From the NCBI GenBank assembly GCA_965153455.1, contig OZ234494.1, positions 18,352,001 through 18,416,000 on the forward strand: a DNA stretch of 64,000 bases, read 5' to 3'. Positions 35,457-46,709 of this stretch are shown here, piece by piece (within the stretch, counting starts at the first letter, position 1; every line of letters starts with the position of its first letter). The position numbers and the translations under genes are program-made. This stretch comes from Sphagnum compactum. Taxonomy: Eukaryota; Bryophyta; Sphagnopsida; Sphagnales. The notes under the pieces are model-generated. The model made no database searches, was not told where the DNA came from, and saw nothing but the letters and a program-made list of their open reading frames with translations.

Positions 35457-38400
35457 ATGGCCAAGTTTTTGGTATCACCTTCTTCTGCTCAGGGTTTGCT
35501 GTGTGCATCAGCATCGTCTCCTTGGTTCTCCAATGATCTCACCGCTTCTTCCCAACAACAACAGCCGCCACCCACAAATTGTATTCTCTCATGGAAGCAC
35601 TGCTGCTCATCTATAGATGATGATTCTTCTTCTTCTGCAGTTTGGTTGTCCAAGAGGATTGTGGGTGGAGTCAGCACCAGCAGCAGAAGAAGAAGAGCAG
35701 CTCCTCTGTCCTTGAATCTGGTGCTTCCTCAAGCTTCTTCTCAGGCTGTTGGGTAAGTTCCACAGTTTGCGTTCTTGGAGAACCTGTTGTTCCTCCATGT
35801 GTTTTTTCTCTCAATCTGTTTGTGTTCAGAATTGGGTTTCTGAGCTAAATCTATTCCACATTTGTTCGACCCATGAGACCACAAGTTCTTGTTGGGTCGT
35901 GGATTGGAAAAACGAATCAAATGGTATCTCATTGGTCTTCTTCTTCTTCCTCAGATTATATGGTTGGTTTTCATATTGCTATATCTTTGTTTAGCTTTCC
36001 AAAAACATTCAGTTTCTGCATGAGAAGAAAACCCTAAAGTTCATCATCACCTTACAAAATGTGGGGCTGACAACAAACAAACATTCACCTGCTGCTTTAC
36101 CAAGTTTTACCACTAGAGACACACACACAAAATCTCATCAATGGTGTGTGGAGAAATCAGCAGTCTTACAGCTGAAGCTGAGAGCTTGAATGACAAGTTT
36201 GGGAAGGAGGGGGTGAAAGTGGAAAGTGGTGAAGGTGGGCTACCCAAAGTCTCACTTTCTTCACCGAATGGCAGGTATCTCTCTATTTTGTCACTGCCCT
36301 CCATCCACCTTGCCTTTCTCTCCTGGTTTTAGCTTCCCACATAATATCTCGTTGGTTTGGTTGAAAATTTGAATTGATTCAAGCAAAGGCGTTTTTCTAG
36401 CCATACTCAATAATTTTTTTTGTGAAGCTTCTTTTTGTTCATGGAGCCCCTTGAATCTCTGTTTTACTAAACAAATGTGAATGCTCATGATTTTTGTTGA
36501 GGAGCAGTGTGGCAGAGGTATACTTGTATGGGGCTTGCACTACATCTTGGAAGACAGCAGAAGGCAAAGATTTGCTGTTTGTGAGACCTGATGCGGTCTT
36601 CACAGGCCAGAAGCCAATTAGGTCATTTTCCTTCATGAACTCTTTTGGTCTGTTTTGCTAGTCTGTTCGTTGGGTGATGGCAGAAGCATAAAAAACCCAT
36701 GCTTTAACAGATAACTCTTGCCCTTTTTGTCCTCTTGTTTCTTTCCAAGTTCCTAGTTTGTGAGGTGATTGTGTAGATAGCATGCTCTATTGTTGTGTAA
36801 TAAGTAGTTGCTTTCACTGTTGTTCTACATTTGTGTTCCAACTCCCACAGTATTTGCTTCTGAGCCTTTGGCATTTGTTATGTGTGTGCAGTGGAGGCAT
36901 TCCTCATTGTTTTCCTCAATTTGGTCCAGGAAGCATTCAGCAGGCAACCTCTCCTCTCTTCCCCCTTGAGGGTTTTAGGCAGAAGGATTTCGGGTTCTGG
37001 CCTTTGGGAGTTTTTTAAGAGCAGGGTTTCTAGAATTGTCGTTCTCTAGGCATGTGTTCTTCTGGGTTCATTTGATTTCTAGTATGAATTTCAGGTGGTT
37101 TGATGTTTTTGGGTTTCTAACTACAGGGTTCATATCTGTCGAATTCTCTGTTTTGTACTTTGCTAATTTTTTATGTTTCGGTGTCTCTCAATGAGCGCCT
37201 GCAATTTTGATGGGCTAATTTACGTTTTATGATATCTAAAAGCACAATGAATTCATGGTGCTTTCTTCATGTATTTGAGATTGGATTAGCTTCGAAACTG
37301 AAGGTTAAAGTGGTTCAGGGAATTGGACATGGATTGTAACAATCAGTGGTTGGCATGAGCAGCATGGATTTGCCCGTAATGTCTCATGGGACATTTCAAG
37401 CACAGAGAGTGATGCAGACAGCACCACTGTTGTTTTGGAGCTCAAGCCAAGCACTTATAGTCGCAATATGTGGGACTATGAATTTGTTGTAAACTTCAAG
37501 GTCAGCTTTTACACCGTTCAGTACACTGTAGATTTGGTGTCTGTGGAATCATCCATGAGATTTTGTTGTCCCAGGTTTAGGGTTTTAGGACAAGTTTTAC
37601 AACCTCCATTCAATGTGTGAGTCTCAGATCTCTTCCCTCATATTTGTGATTCTAATGACAGAAAAGAGAAGGAATCAAGTTTCTCTGCAGAAGCTTAACA
37701 GTCCTGCTTGTAAGAAGGTATGACTTTGTTGTGGGTTTCTGGAAACATAGCACAGATTGTCCCTTATTTCATCTTGGGTCGTTGTTGGGAAAATGATTCC
37801 TGCATATATGGGTTGCAGATTGTGTTGGGCAATGACAAGCTGAGCACAGAGATGACAGTCCAAAATACTGACCAGAAACCATTTTCGTTCACAACAGCAC
37901 TACATACATATTTCCGGGTAATGTATGCCTCACATTTCCCAACCCATTTTTCCAGGCAGTATCATATGTACTTGAAGTGTTATATTTTAAATCCTAAACC
38001 CTAAATCATTGATGTTGATATATATTTATATATTTTGGATATTTGCAGGCAGCTATTGCCAATGTGTCAGTCAAGGGACTAAAGGGTTGTGAAACATTCA
38101 ATAAACCATATGAGGATCCAAAGAACCCTGTAAAGGGCACAGAAGACAGGTCTGTCTTTTTGACATCTCCCAATCTCGTGCACCATGTCTTTAGCATTTT
38201 TCTTTTCTTTGTCATGGGGTTTTGTAGTTTTAGAGGTTGGCATGTTTGAAAATGTTACTACTTGGAAAAACTTATGGATCTGACCATTATGGTACCACAG
38301 AGAGACAATCACATTCCCGGGGTTTGTGGACTGTATGTATCGTAACACACCAAATGAAGTCGTATTAGCAAATGGCCTTGGCACCACTTTGTCCATAAAG

Positions 38401-39074
38401 AATTCTGGGTAAGCTTTTTTGTGTCATTCTAGGTCAAAAGATTCATTCGTCAGTTTGATCCTCATTATTATTACATGCTCAATTTTCCTGACCACCTTGT
38501 TGAAAGATACCAGAATATCAGGATTGGGTTGTTGTTAGTTGTGATTCTGTTTCGTCCCAACAAGACTTTTTGACCTGAGACTTAAATATTGCATTGTTGT
38601 GAAGGCACTTGCATCTGATATTCATTCTCTACCTCCACATTTAGATATAGATGAACTTAATGGTTTGTGTTTTTCTTGCAGATGGTCGGATGTAGTCCTC
38701 TGGAACCCATATTTGACAATGGAAGCATGTTACAAAGATTTTGTCTGCGTTGAAAATGCACAGGTATGAGAGGTGTACAGAATCAAGATATTATGTCACC
38801 ATCTAGTCCATATTCTAATGTTGATTGCAAATGTCTCATCTGGTTATGGGTATTTTGTTACCTCAAATGTTGTACTGCAAGATTTCGGTTTCTGTTTTTC
38901 AAAGTTAGACCCCTAAACCCAAAACCCTAAACTATCAGAAAAAAAATTCCTTGAGGAGGGTGGTCTAACACTGAACTCTGGAATCTGTTTTTTGGGTGGA
39001 GTCTACAGCTAGAGCCAGTGCAGTTACAGCCAGGGGATTCATGGACAGCTCAGCAATCTCTTGTCCCCATCTAA
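35457..39074 (+). CDS. Plastid-type glucose-6-phosphate 1-epimerase (aldose 1-epimerase family)
   Basis: Ten exons: 35457-35752, 36164-36274, 36508-36621, 36892-36943, 37363-37500, 37819-37917, 38049-38149, 38301-38408, 38682-38763 and 39009-39074, giving 388 residues. The first 85-95 residues are Ser-rich, poor in acid residues at the start and end in an RRRR stretch, as expected of a chloroplast transit peptide. The body carries VYLYGACTTSWK, SGGIPHCFPQFGPG, HGFARNVSWD, TTALHTYFR with the probable catalytic His about 266, VKGLKGCETFNK, ETITFPGFVD, SDVVLWNPYLTMEACYKDFV and LEPVQLQPGDSW. These are the blocks of the YeaD/YMR099C-like epimerases that interconvert alpha and beta anomers of glucose 6-phosphate. 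All joins keep phase. Intron 4 begins with GC rather than GT (CAG then gcaacc). Confidence 0.93.
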
Positions 39075-40298
39075 ATTTGTATTTGAAAAAATCACTTGCC
39101 TCTAGTGAGTGGATAATTTAGAGGCACCAAGTTTGAGATTCTATGTTTCTGAACACTCCTATGAAAAAGCAGATTAAAACCTTCCCAGCCAATAACTACA
39201 TAAAAAATAACAGTCTGAAGGAGCATACACACTTCTGGAAGATATGATGAGCAGTCTATTATGCAGTCTGACTAGTCATGTGGTGCACCAGATAGAATAT
39301 CAGGGTTTAAGATTTAACCATCTGAACAAAACACGTTCTCCTTGAGATACACTGCACTTTTGTATAACCATTTCTTGGGATTGGAGAGATTCCAGTTGGG
39401 GAAGTACCCACATCCCTCATCTAGAGGGTAATGGGTGTGGAGGATAATGGCTCTTTCGCTTTCCTAACTATGTTTACATATTAGGCACTATTCCCCAAAC
39501 CCCTGAGTGAGTTTGATTGTTTTCTCAACACCTCAAACAATTGTCTCATTTGTTGATCTGGCTCTTGTTATGTAGTTTGCTATGCCCTCTTGCATAGAGT
39601 ATTGTTTTCTAGGCCATAAATCATGATATGTAATTTTCTCAAATCAACACTTAGCACAGTTTTATCTTTTCAGTTCTTTGTTCATCACCAGGAGCAAAAT
39701 TATCTTCTGACACCAAGTTCCCTATTGCTTCTTATTCTTGAGATTATATTGCATTTTGCACATTCAATATTGGAACTCGTCTGCTGGAAAGATTTAGTAT
39801 CTGTAGTATGTTGTTCAGCATAATTTAGACAAGACTTCAGAGTTGGTGAAAGGTTTTAGTGGGGTGTTATGAATTTAGGCACATCTCGCTCTTCTTCTTT
39901 TTCCAATATGTTTAAATTTACAAGTTACATTGTACATGCCATTTTACAGCTGTCGGTGGAGATGCTCTTGCAGTCCCATTCCTTTGATGTGAAGAGGCAA
40001 GAGTGAGATAGAGTGAGTTCCTCCTATGAGTACACATTGTATGAATCATAAGATGAGACTGAGTGTCGTGTTTCAGCGTAAATCTAATTAATTAGTTTTG
40101 CAGACTTCAGACTCTTGTGATGTTTGTGATAAATTTGGAGATACAAAAAATCTTGACATTCTGTGGATGTCATAGTCATCCTATTTGAATCGTTTATGGT
40201 TCAATCATGAGACCAAAAAAATATTTTGCATGATCCAAGCAATTTTCAGAGTTTAAAATATTGCACAATTTCTTTAGCTTGTGCTCCACCTCAAAAAG
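39075..40298. other. Region downstream of the epimerase gene
   Basis: Contains the presumed 3' untranslated region and spacer. I see no further coding block or repeat of note. Confidence 0.5.
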
Positions 40299-40924
40299 TA
40301 TGAAAAATGAGAAGAAGCTTGACATGAGACTGCTTGCATACTTTGCAGCTCAAACCAAAATGGAAACTGCTAACTTGGCCAAGAATAAAATCACCAGTTC
40401 TTCGTCTTCTTCTTCGTCTTCAGTCAACAAGAATAAGGATTCAGTGCTGGATATGAGTGTGGCAGATCTGGACTGGAGTACAGATGAAAATAGGGAGCCA
40501 TTTCAGCTGAACCGCAACTTGTGGTTGAAGAGATGGGAAATGGAGTTTGATCCATTGAGATCATTACTTGAAGCCCCATGGCAGAAGGATGATGGGTTTT
40601 GGTGCTTGTTGGTCTTAATTCTCATAAAGTCAGCCCACTTGCAATCACAAACATACATATGTATGATTTGATGGTGATTGGGTCAAATTGGAAACCTGCT
40701 AGTTTGTAAGGAGCTCAGAAGCAAGATGCAGGCTTCTTCTCTTCTTGTAGTCCAACAACACCATCCTTCTTCACAAGGCAATTTTGGCTTTCCCTTTATA
40801 GTTGCAATTTGGAGGGGGAGCCTTATGACCACACACCTCCTTGTCTTCATGAAGAGCATGAAATGGAATCCTAGACCTTTGATACGAGTGGAATTAATTA
40901 CAATAGTGAGTGGAGGAGAAGACT
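40299..40924 (+). CDS. Unrecognised coding-like stretch, possibly a broken or spliced gene
   Basis: An open frame from ATG 40299 gives MKNEKKLDMRLLAYFAAQTK, a Ser run, then DMSVADLDWSTDENREPFQL and LWLKRWEMEFDPLRSLLEAP, with balanced codon use that looks coding. Around 40595 the plausible reading moves to another frame, giving LNSHKVSPLAITNIHMYDLM, VIGSNWKPASL, a TAA, CNLEGEPYDHTPPCLHEEH, a TAG and FDTSGINYNSEWRRRLKN. Either introns remove the breaks or this is a decayed gene. I do not recognise the protein. It lies between the epimerase and CFAP36-like genes on the same strand and could be an upstream part of neither. Confidence 0.35.
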
Positions 40925-40929
40925 GAAAA

Positions 40930-42527
40930 ATTAAACCGTGATATGTACATTAGTTGTAGTAACCTCTAGTATGATTGGGAGTCTAACTCTCCACTAAATC
41001 ACATTTGAACAACATAGCTTGATGAAGTCTTTGATATCATTAATGTTTCGCAAGGATGCCCATCCCAAGACCAATTTCAGCCTAATGCATTTCACTTTAG
41101 AGTTTAATGTGAAGTTACCATCAAGTAGTTACATATCCAAGTATAAGTTTTTAGTCAAGAATGACACTTAGTAACAAATTAGGTGTCCACCAAATTAGGT
41201 GACAATTGATCAATATAACACCTCAATATATGTGATAGATGATTATTGAGTGTGCAAAAATGGTTTTGGATTATGAGTATTGCCAGAACTAGTAAGGAAG
41301 GGTGGAGCATAATGAGATCATAAAGTTTGTGGCAACTTGTGTGATCCAACCATACTGTTGGGTGAAGAGCTCCCAAGCAACCCTTGAATTCTTAGCTTTT
41401 CACTTAAGATTTTGCATCAATTTCCAGAAGGAATTCTACATTGGTCTGGAGAGTGTGTGCTTTTTTTAATACAGTATTGAAAAGTTGAGACCAGATCATA
41501 ATCCAGATGTACCTATTTGAGGCACTTTTGGCTGCCTTTTGTATCTCTCCATCTCCCTCTATCTCCCCACTTCAATATGACATCCCTTCTCTCCCTCTTG
41601 CCACACATTATTTTGTATTTCACCTCCACCATGCACCACCCTTTCAGGTCTGCATTTTGCACCAAATTGTTTCATTGTGTTCACAATACCCCGAATTGGA
41701 AATGTGTCCTGGGACAAATCGAGAATTTGTAACTTTGATATAAACTCCATGGGCCCAACAAATATTGTTTAGATCACATTCATTTCTTTTTTTTTGCTTC
41801 TTCCAATTCAGCTTCCAACTTGTATACTATTTCTTTCCTTTTCATGCGTTTTTCTTCTACTATTCTCCAAATTTGTCTCTCTTTTAATCTACCTCCCACC
41901 CACACCCCCAACTCCAAACCTAAAAGATGTGCATTGCATTTGAGGCACTTTTGTTACACAAAGTTCATATGACGTGATCCCAATTTCAATGATAGCTGGT
42001 ACGTGCTTGTTTTCTTTCTTTGGGTTTTCCTGAAAAAGACAAAAAACCCATGATTCTCTGTAAGTCTTTTCATGTCAAGCATATAGGTCTTTCTTCTTGT
42101 TTTTGTAATCTGGAAAATAATGACTTTGCCTTACTAAAAATTGATGTACTTGCAGAAAATTGCATTTGGAAATAGTAAGTCCTTTGTGTCTTTGCCCAAT
42201 GAGCATAGATTCAAAGTTGCAATTTTGGGTCCTTTGTTATATACCACCATTTGGAGCATATATATTATAGAGAGTCGCAATGTAGCCCATGCACAAACAT
42301 ACTTGAGGAACAACAAGATGAAGTTGAATACTGGAGCAAAGACATGAGAAAGAAACTAAGACTCACTTGCTCTAGGAGAAGACATGCTACAAGACGTATC
42401 ATATGATCCCCTATCCATGAGGACCCAAAACCTGACTCTCAAATTGATTGGCTCTTCATCTCTCAATAAGAAATAAGCTCATTCAGGCATTGGTACTGTA
42501 ATCATATTTTGTTGTGGGAGGAGGTGA
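40930..42527. other. Spacer upstream of the CFAP36-like gene
   Basis: No gene recognised. The segment nearest 42500 presumably contains the promoter and 5' leader of the next gene. Confidence 0.5.
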
Positions 42528-45500
42528 ATGGAGAATTCAGAATGCCCAAAATGGATGACAGATGCGGTCACTCGTTTTCTGCATAGCCCTCTTTACTCGG
42601 GTCCTTTGCTGAATTTCATAGATACAAATTGTATCACTTTTGAGAATGGTGAACAGAATAAGCTTGCATACACCACTGTATGTTTTGTCCCTTCCTTCCT
42701 TCCCCCAAGAAATTTCCCTTCTTAAGTGCTTGCTTGTCATCAGGTGAGGCTGGCCAGTATGTTGTTGTATAGTTCTTGTATAGAGAGCTTGGACTTTTCA
42801 GGAAAAAAGATGTCCACAAGAACAAAGTTGATGTTTGGGTTCTCTTAAAATTCTCATCAATCTTGTTGGGTACCAATTTCATTCTGACTATATTCAGACT
42901 CGGGAAACACAATTTGCCAACTTCACAATTTCTGTCCCAACATGAATTTGAACCTATTACAAATCACACTTGTAACGAGCCCTGGGATGTCATGAACCAC
43001 AGCAAGCACCAAAGCGATGCTTGGGTTTATGAGAAGTATACTAAATTATGTTTGAGATTGTATGACCGAATCAAAACCAATTTCATACTTTCCTTTTGCA
43101 GATACATGAGAACTTCAAGCAGCTCGTAGATGGCCTCATTTCTGATTTCTTGAAAACTTTAGGAATTTCCGTGACCCAATTTGTTCAAATGCTTGCCAAG
43201 TAAGTTCCTCTCTATTACCACTCCCCATCTATCACTGACAATGCACTTCTGAAAACTGCAACCTCACTTGGAAGGCCATGAAAACCAGGTAGAAAGCAGT
43301 TCTGAAAAAACTCTAGTGTTCATTTTGAAGTGTATTTTATTTCATCAACATGCTTTCCACAGCTAAGTTGCTAAGAAATAGCACTTCCACTCTTGCCTGT
43401 TACATTGGACATGAATCTAATTAGTGTTTGCGCTTGTCAGCTAAGATTTTCCTTAACTAATGATAGAGATATGCCAAACTCTAGTTTTAGGCAACTTGGA
43501 AATTCACTTGTGAATCATGGGTGAGTTTGTTTTTTGATGCAGACACCGAAATGAAGCCATGTCTAGTATTGTGGTGGCTGCAATTTTGGCAGTTGATGAT
43601 TTCCTTCTCTTCAAGGTATTTAGAATTTTGGAAGTTGATGACTTCCCCAAGTTACTCTTCAAAATAGAGAATTGAAAAGTTGACCATTTCTGGAATACCA
43701 AACATCATGAGAAAAACCCTTCTCCTTCTTGCCACTTTTTTTTAATTAATTTTTTTATGTAGCCTCTAAGTGGTGATAGAAAGATGTAAACAAAATGGCA
43801 ACCATCCTTAAGAAGATTTAGTGAAATCTGGCTACAAACCAAATACGAATACAGATATTTAATCAACCTGAAATATTTATGACTACATGCACTGAAATCC
43901 AAAGATAGAAAATCTGGCAATTTGTTCTTCTTTCCTCATCACTTGTGGCAGTAGAAACCTTCCAAAATCACTTCAATTTTGAATTTTGAATTTTCTTTCT
44001 TTTTTAAAGAAATTTCGTCTTAGTAGAGAAAAGGCTACCTACTCTTTATCCCCTCCACGTCACCTATCCACACACACTTGCCAACTACCCAAATTGCCCC
44101 TCCAAGATTTACATCCACACAAATTGACAAATCTTCGTGTGTATGTGTTTTGAAATTTCAAAATATACGCGTAATATGTTGAGCACTACTAAATTGAAGA
44201 TCAATGTCATCAAAACTAGCTAAGTCACACATATATGAAAAACATGCACACAAATTGACAAATCTTCGTGTGTTTGTGTTTTGAAGTTTCAAAACATCTA
44301 CTTAATATGTTGAGAATTACTAAATTGACAATGTAATGTTATCAAAACTAACAAAGTCACACACATAAAAAAAAACATGCACACAAATTGACAAATCTTC
44401 ATGTGTATGTATTTTGAAATTTCAAAACATCTGTCTAATATGTTGAACATTACTAAAATTGACGATCAATATTATCAAAACTAACAAAGTCATACACATT
44501 AAAAAAAAAAACATGCACACACCAAATTGACAAATCTTCATGTGTGTGTGTTTTGAAATTTCAAAATATGAAAAACATTGAGACTTTAGAGCCACGATTC
44601 CCTATGATAAAACCTCCAAACATTAAAAGAATTAAAAGCCGATTCACATTGAACTGGGTTACACCAACAAATGACAAGTACAAAAAACTAAAATGAAAAT
44701 GTTATGCATCATGACAAATTATGTTATAGTACAAAAATTTACCCAAAAAGACAAAAAAAAGAGAGAAAAAGTTCTGCATAATGACAAATATCATGATACA
44801 AAAATTACAGGAAATGATGCAAAAGAGGAACAAACAGTTGTTGAATCAAGGGAAGACTCTGAACAAGGAGCTGCGAGGGTATGCAAGTCTAGATGATTGT
44901 GGCAGACACACCATAGTTGCAGCACCATACATCAAGAAAGTCTACTCACATCCCAAGGAAGAAGGCAAATGTTATCATATCCCTTATTATACTCTTTATA
45001 ATCTTTCATTACAAGATTCACACAAAAGTAGATTTCCAGCTCGGGCCCAGGCATATGTTGACTAGCCATTTTGTTCAGTGAAATTCTGGAACCACGACCC
45101 TGGGTTGATCAATGACTATTGCAATTGACACAAATTGCAGTAACATTTGCACAAGAATTTGACAATGAAGCAGCCAAGTATCTTTCCAAAATTGCAAACA
45201 AAGGAACAAAGGTATGATGTAGAAACTTAATTGGCTCAGATCATGTATCGTGCAAACTGTGCTCAATTTGAATCATGTCAATTGTCAATCTTTGTGCTAG
45301 AGATTTTCTTTAAACTTACCATGTGTACAAATTGAAGTAACTCAAGAACTGATCATAGCAAAATCCGGAGCTGATGGTGGAATACTTAAACAATAATTTA
45401 TATACATCTGAAAACACTTGCACATTAGAAAATTTCGGTGTAATCTTTTTCCACATGGTACATAAATTGTCCTGATTGATTGATTGATTGATTGGTTTTG

Positions 45501-46678
45501 GCTATGCAAATCTTTGCAATGGAAGGGCGGGGGTTCAATTTTCCTTGAAATTGATCTTGTGGGTCATCATCTATAGGGGAATCTGCTGGGTACAGACGCC
45601 GCACGCTTGATGAAATATGCACTTAGCCTGTAAGTTTTCATTTCATTCATGAATCTAAACACACTGTTTCAAACTCTTTCATAGTAAGCCTAATAATTTT
45701 GGTGTTAATTTGATGAGTCTTTTAGTTGTGACTAGACTGAATGAATTATGCAGTTGCTGTATTAATTCATAGTCTAAAACTTCACTTTTGACACCCGGAG
45801 ATCATATATTTGCAAATTAATTGCAATTGGCTATGATGTCTTAAATTAGCATTCAAACCCTTAATTCAACTCAGTTGACATTGGGTTTCAACCGGTGTTC
45901 CCCTAGTTCTCAACCTGATGTAGTAAAGACTGAATTAGATAAATTTAAAATATAATTTAAGTTACGAGGATGAATATTTATCTTGGGGGGGGGGGGGACA
46001 TTAGTAAAAAAAAGGAAAAATATATAGTGTGCAACATATTGGTCGTCGAGTAAAAATTATAAATTAATTAGTTAAAATGTAAGGTATATTTTATTTAAAT
46101 AATCAATTTAAATATAATATAAATTTATATAATAATTGAAAATAATAAATCTTAATTAATATAGGATGATTTTGATATGTAAATATTAAATAATAATAGG
46201 GAGATAGAAAATAAGTTAGACGATTATCTAATACTCTTTTAAAAATGATCGTTTGATGCACATATATCTCAAACTTTACATTAAGTGTCCCGGAAATATT
46301 TATCCATATATTTGAAAGTTTTGTTTTTCGATTATATAGTGTTGAATTGGTCAAAAGAATTGAGTGAAAACCAACATTTTTTGAAAAACTAGTTGATTTA
46401 AAAAACTAATACCCTAATCGATTTCTTACAAAGCCAAAAATTAAATAAAAAATTGTAAGAACTGGATCAGTTCTTACAAACACATGTAAAAATCAGAACA
46501 GACAGTTAACACAAAAAAAGTGAGAACTTGCACTGTTGCAAGTGCTAGGGATCAGCAAGCTGCAGCAGCTGGACACAAATTAATCAAAGAGCTCCAGGGA
46601 GCAGCAGCAGCAGCAAAAACAACAACCAAAAAGAATGGGAAAAAGAGAGGTACTGGTGTAAAACAACATGTTGCAGTT

Positions 46679-46709
<31 letters not shown>

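Noticed and set aside
45425-45640. Possible 5'-truncated retroelement with an atca tail on the minus strand in a CFAP36-like intron
   Set aside because: The tail at 45478-45495 is only four units, the adjacent peptide matches nothing I know, and no target duplication was seen.
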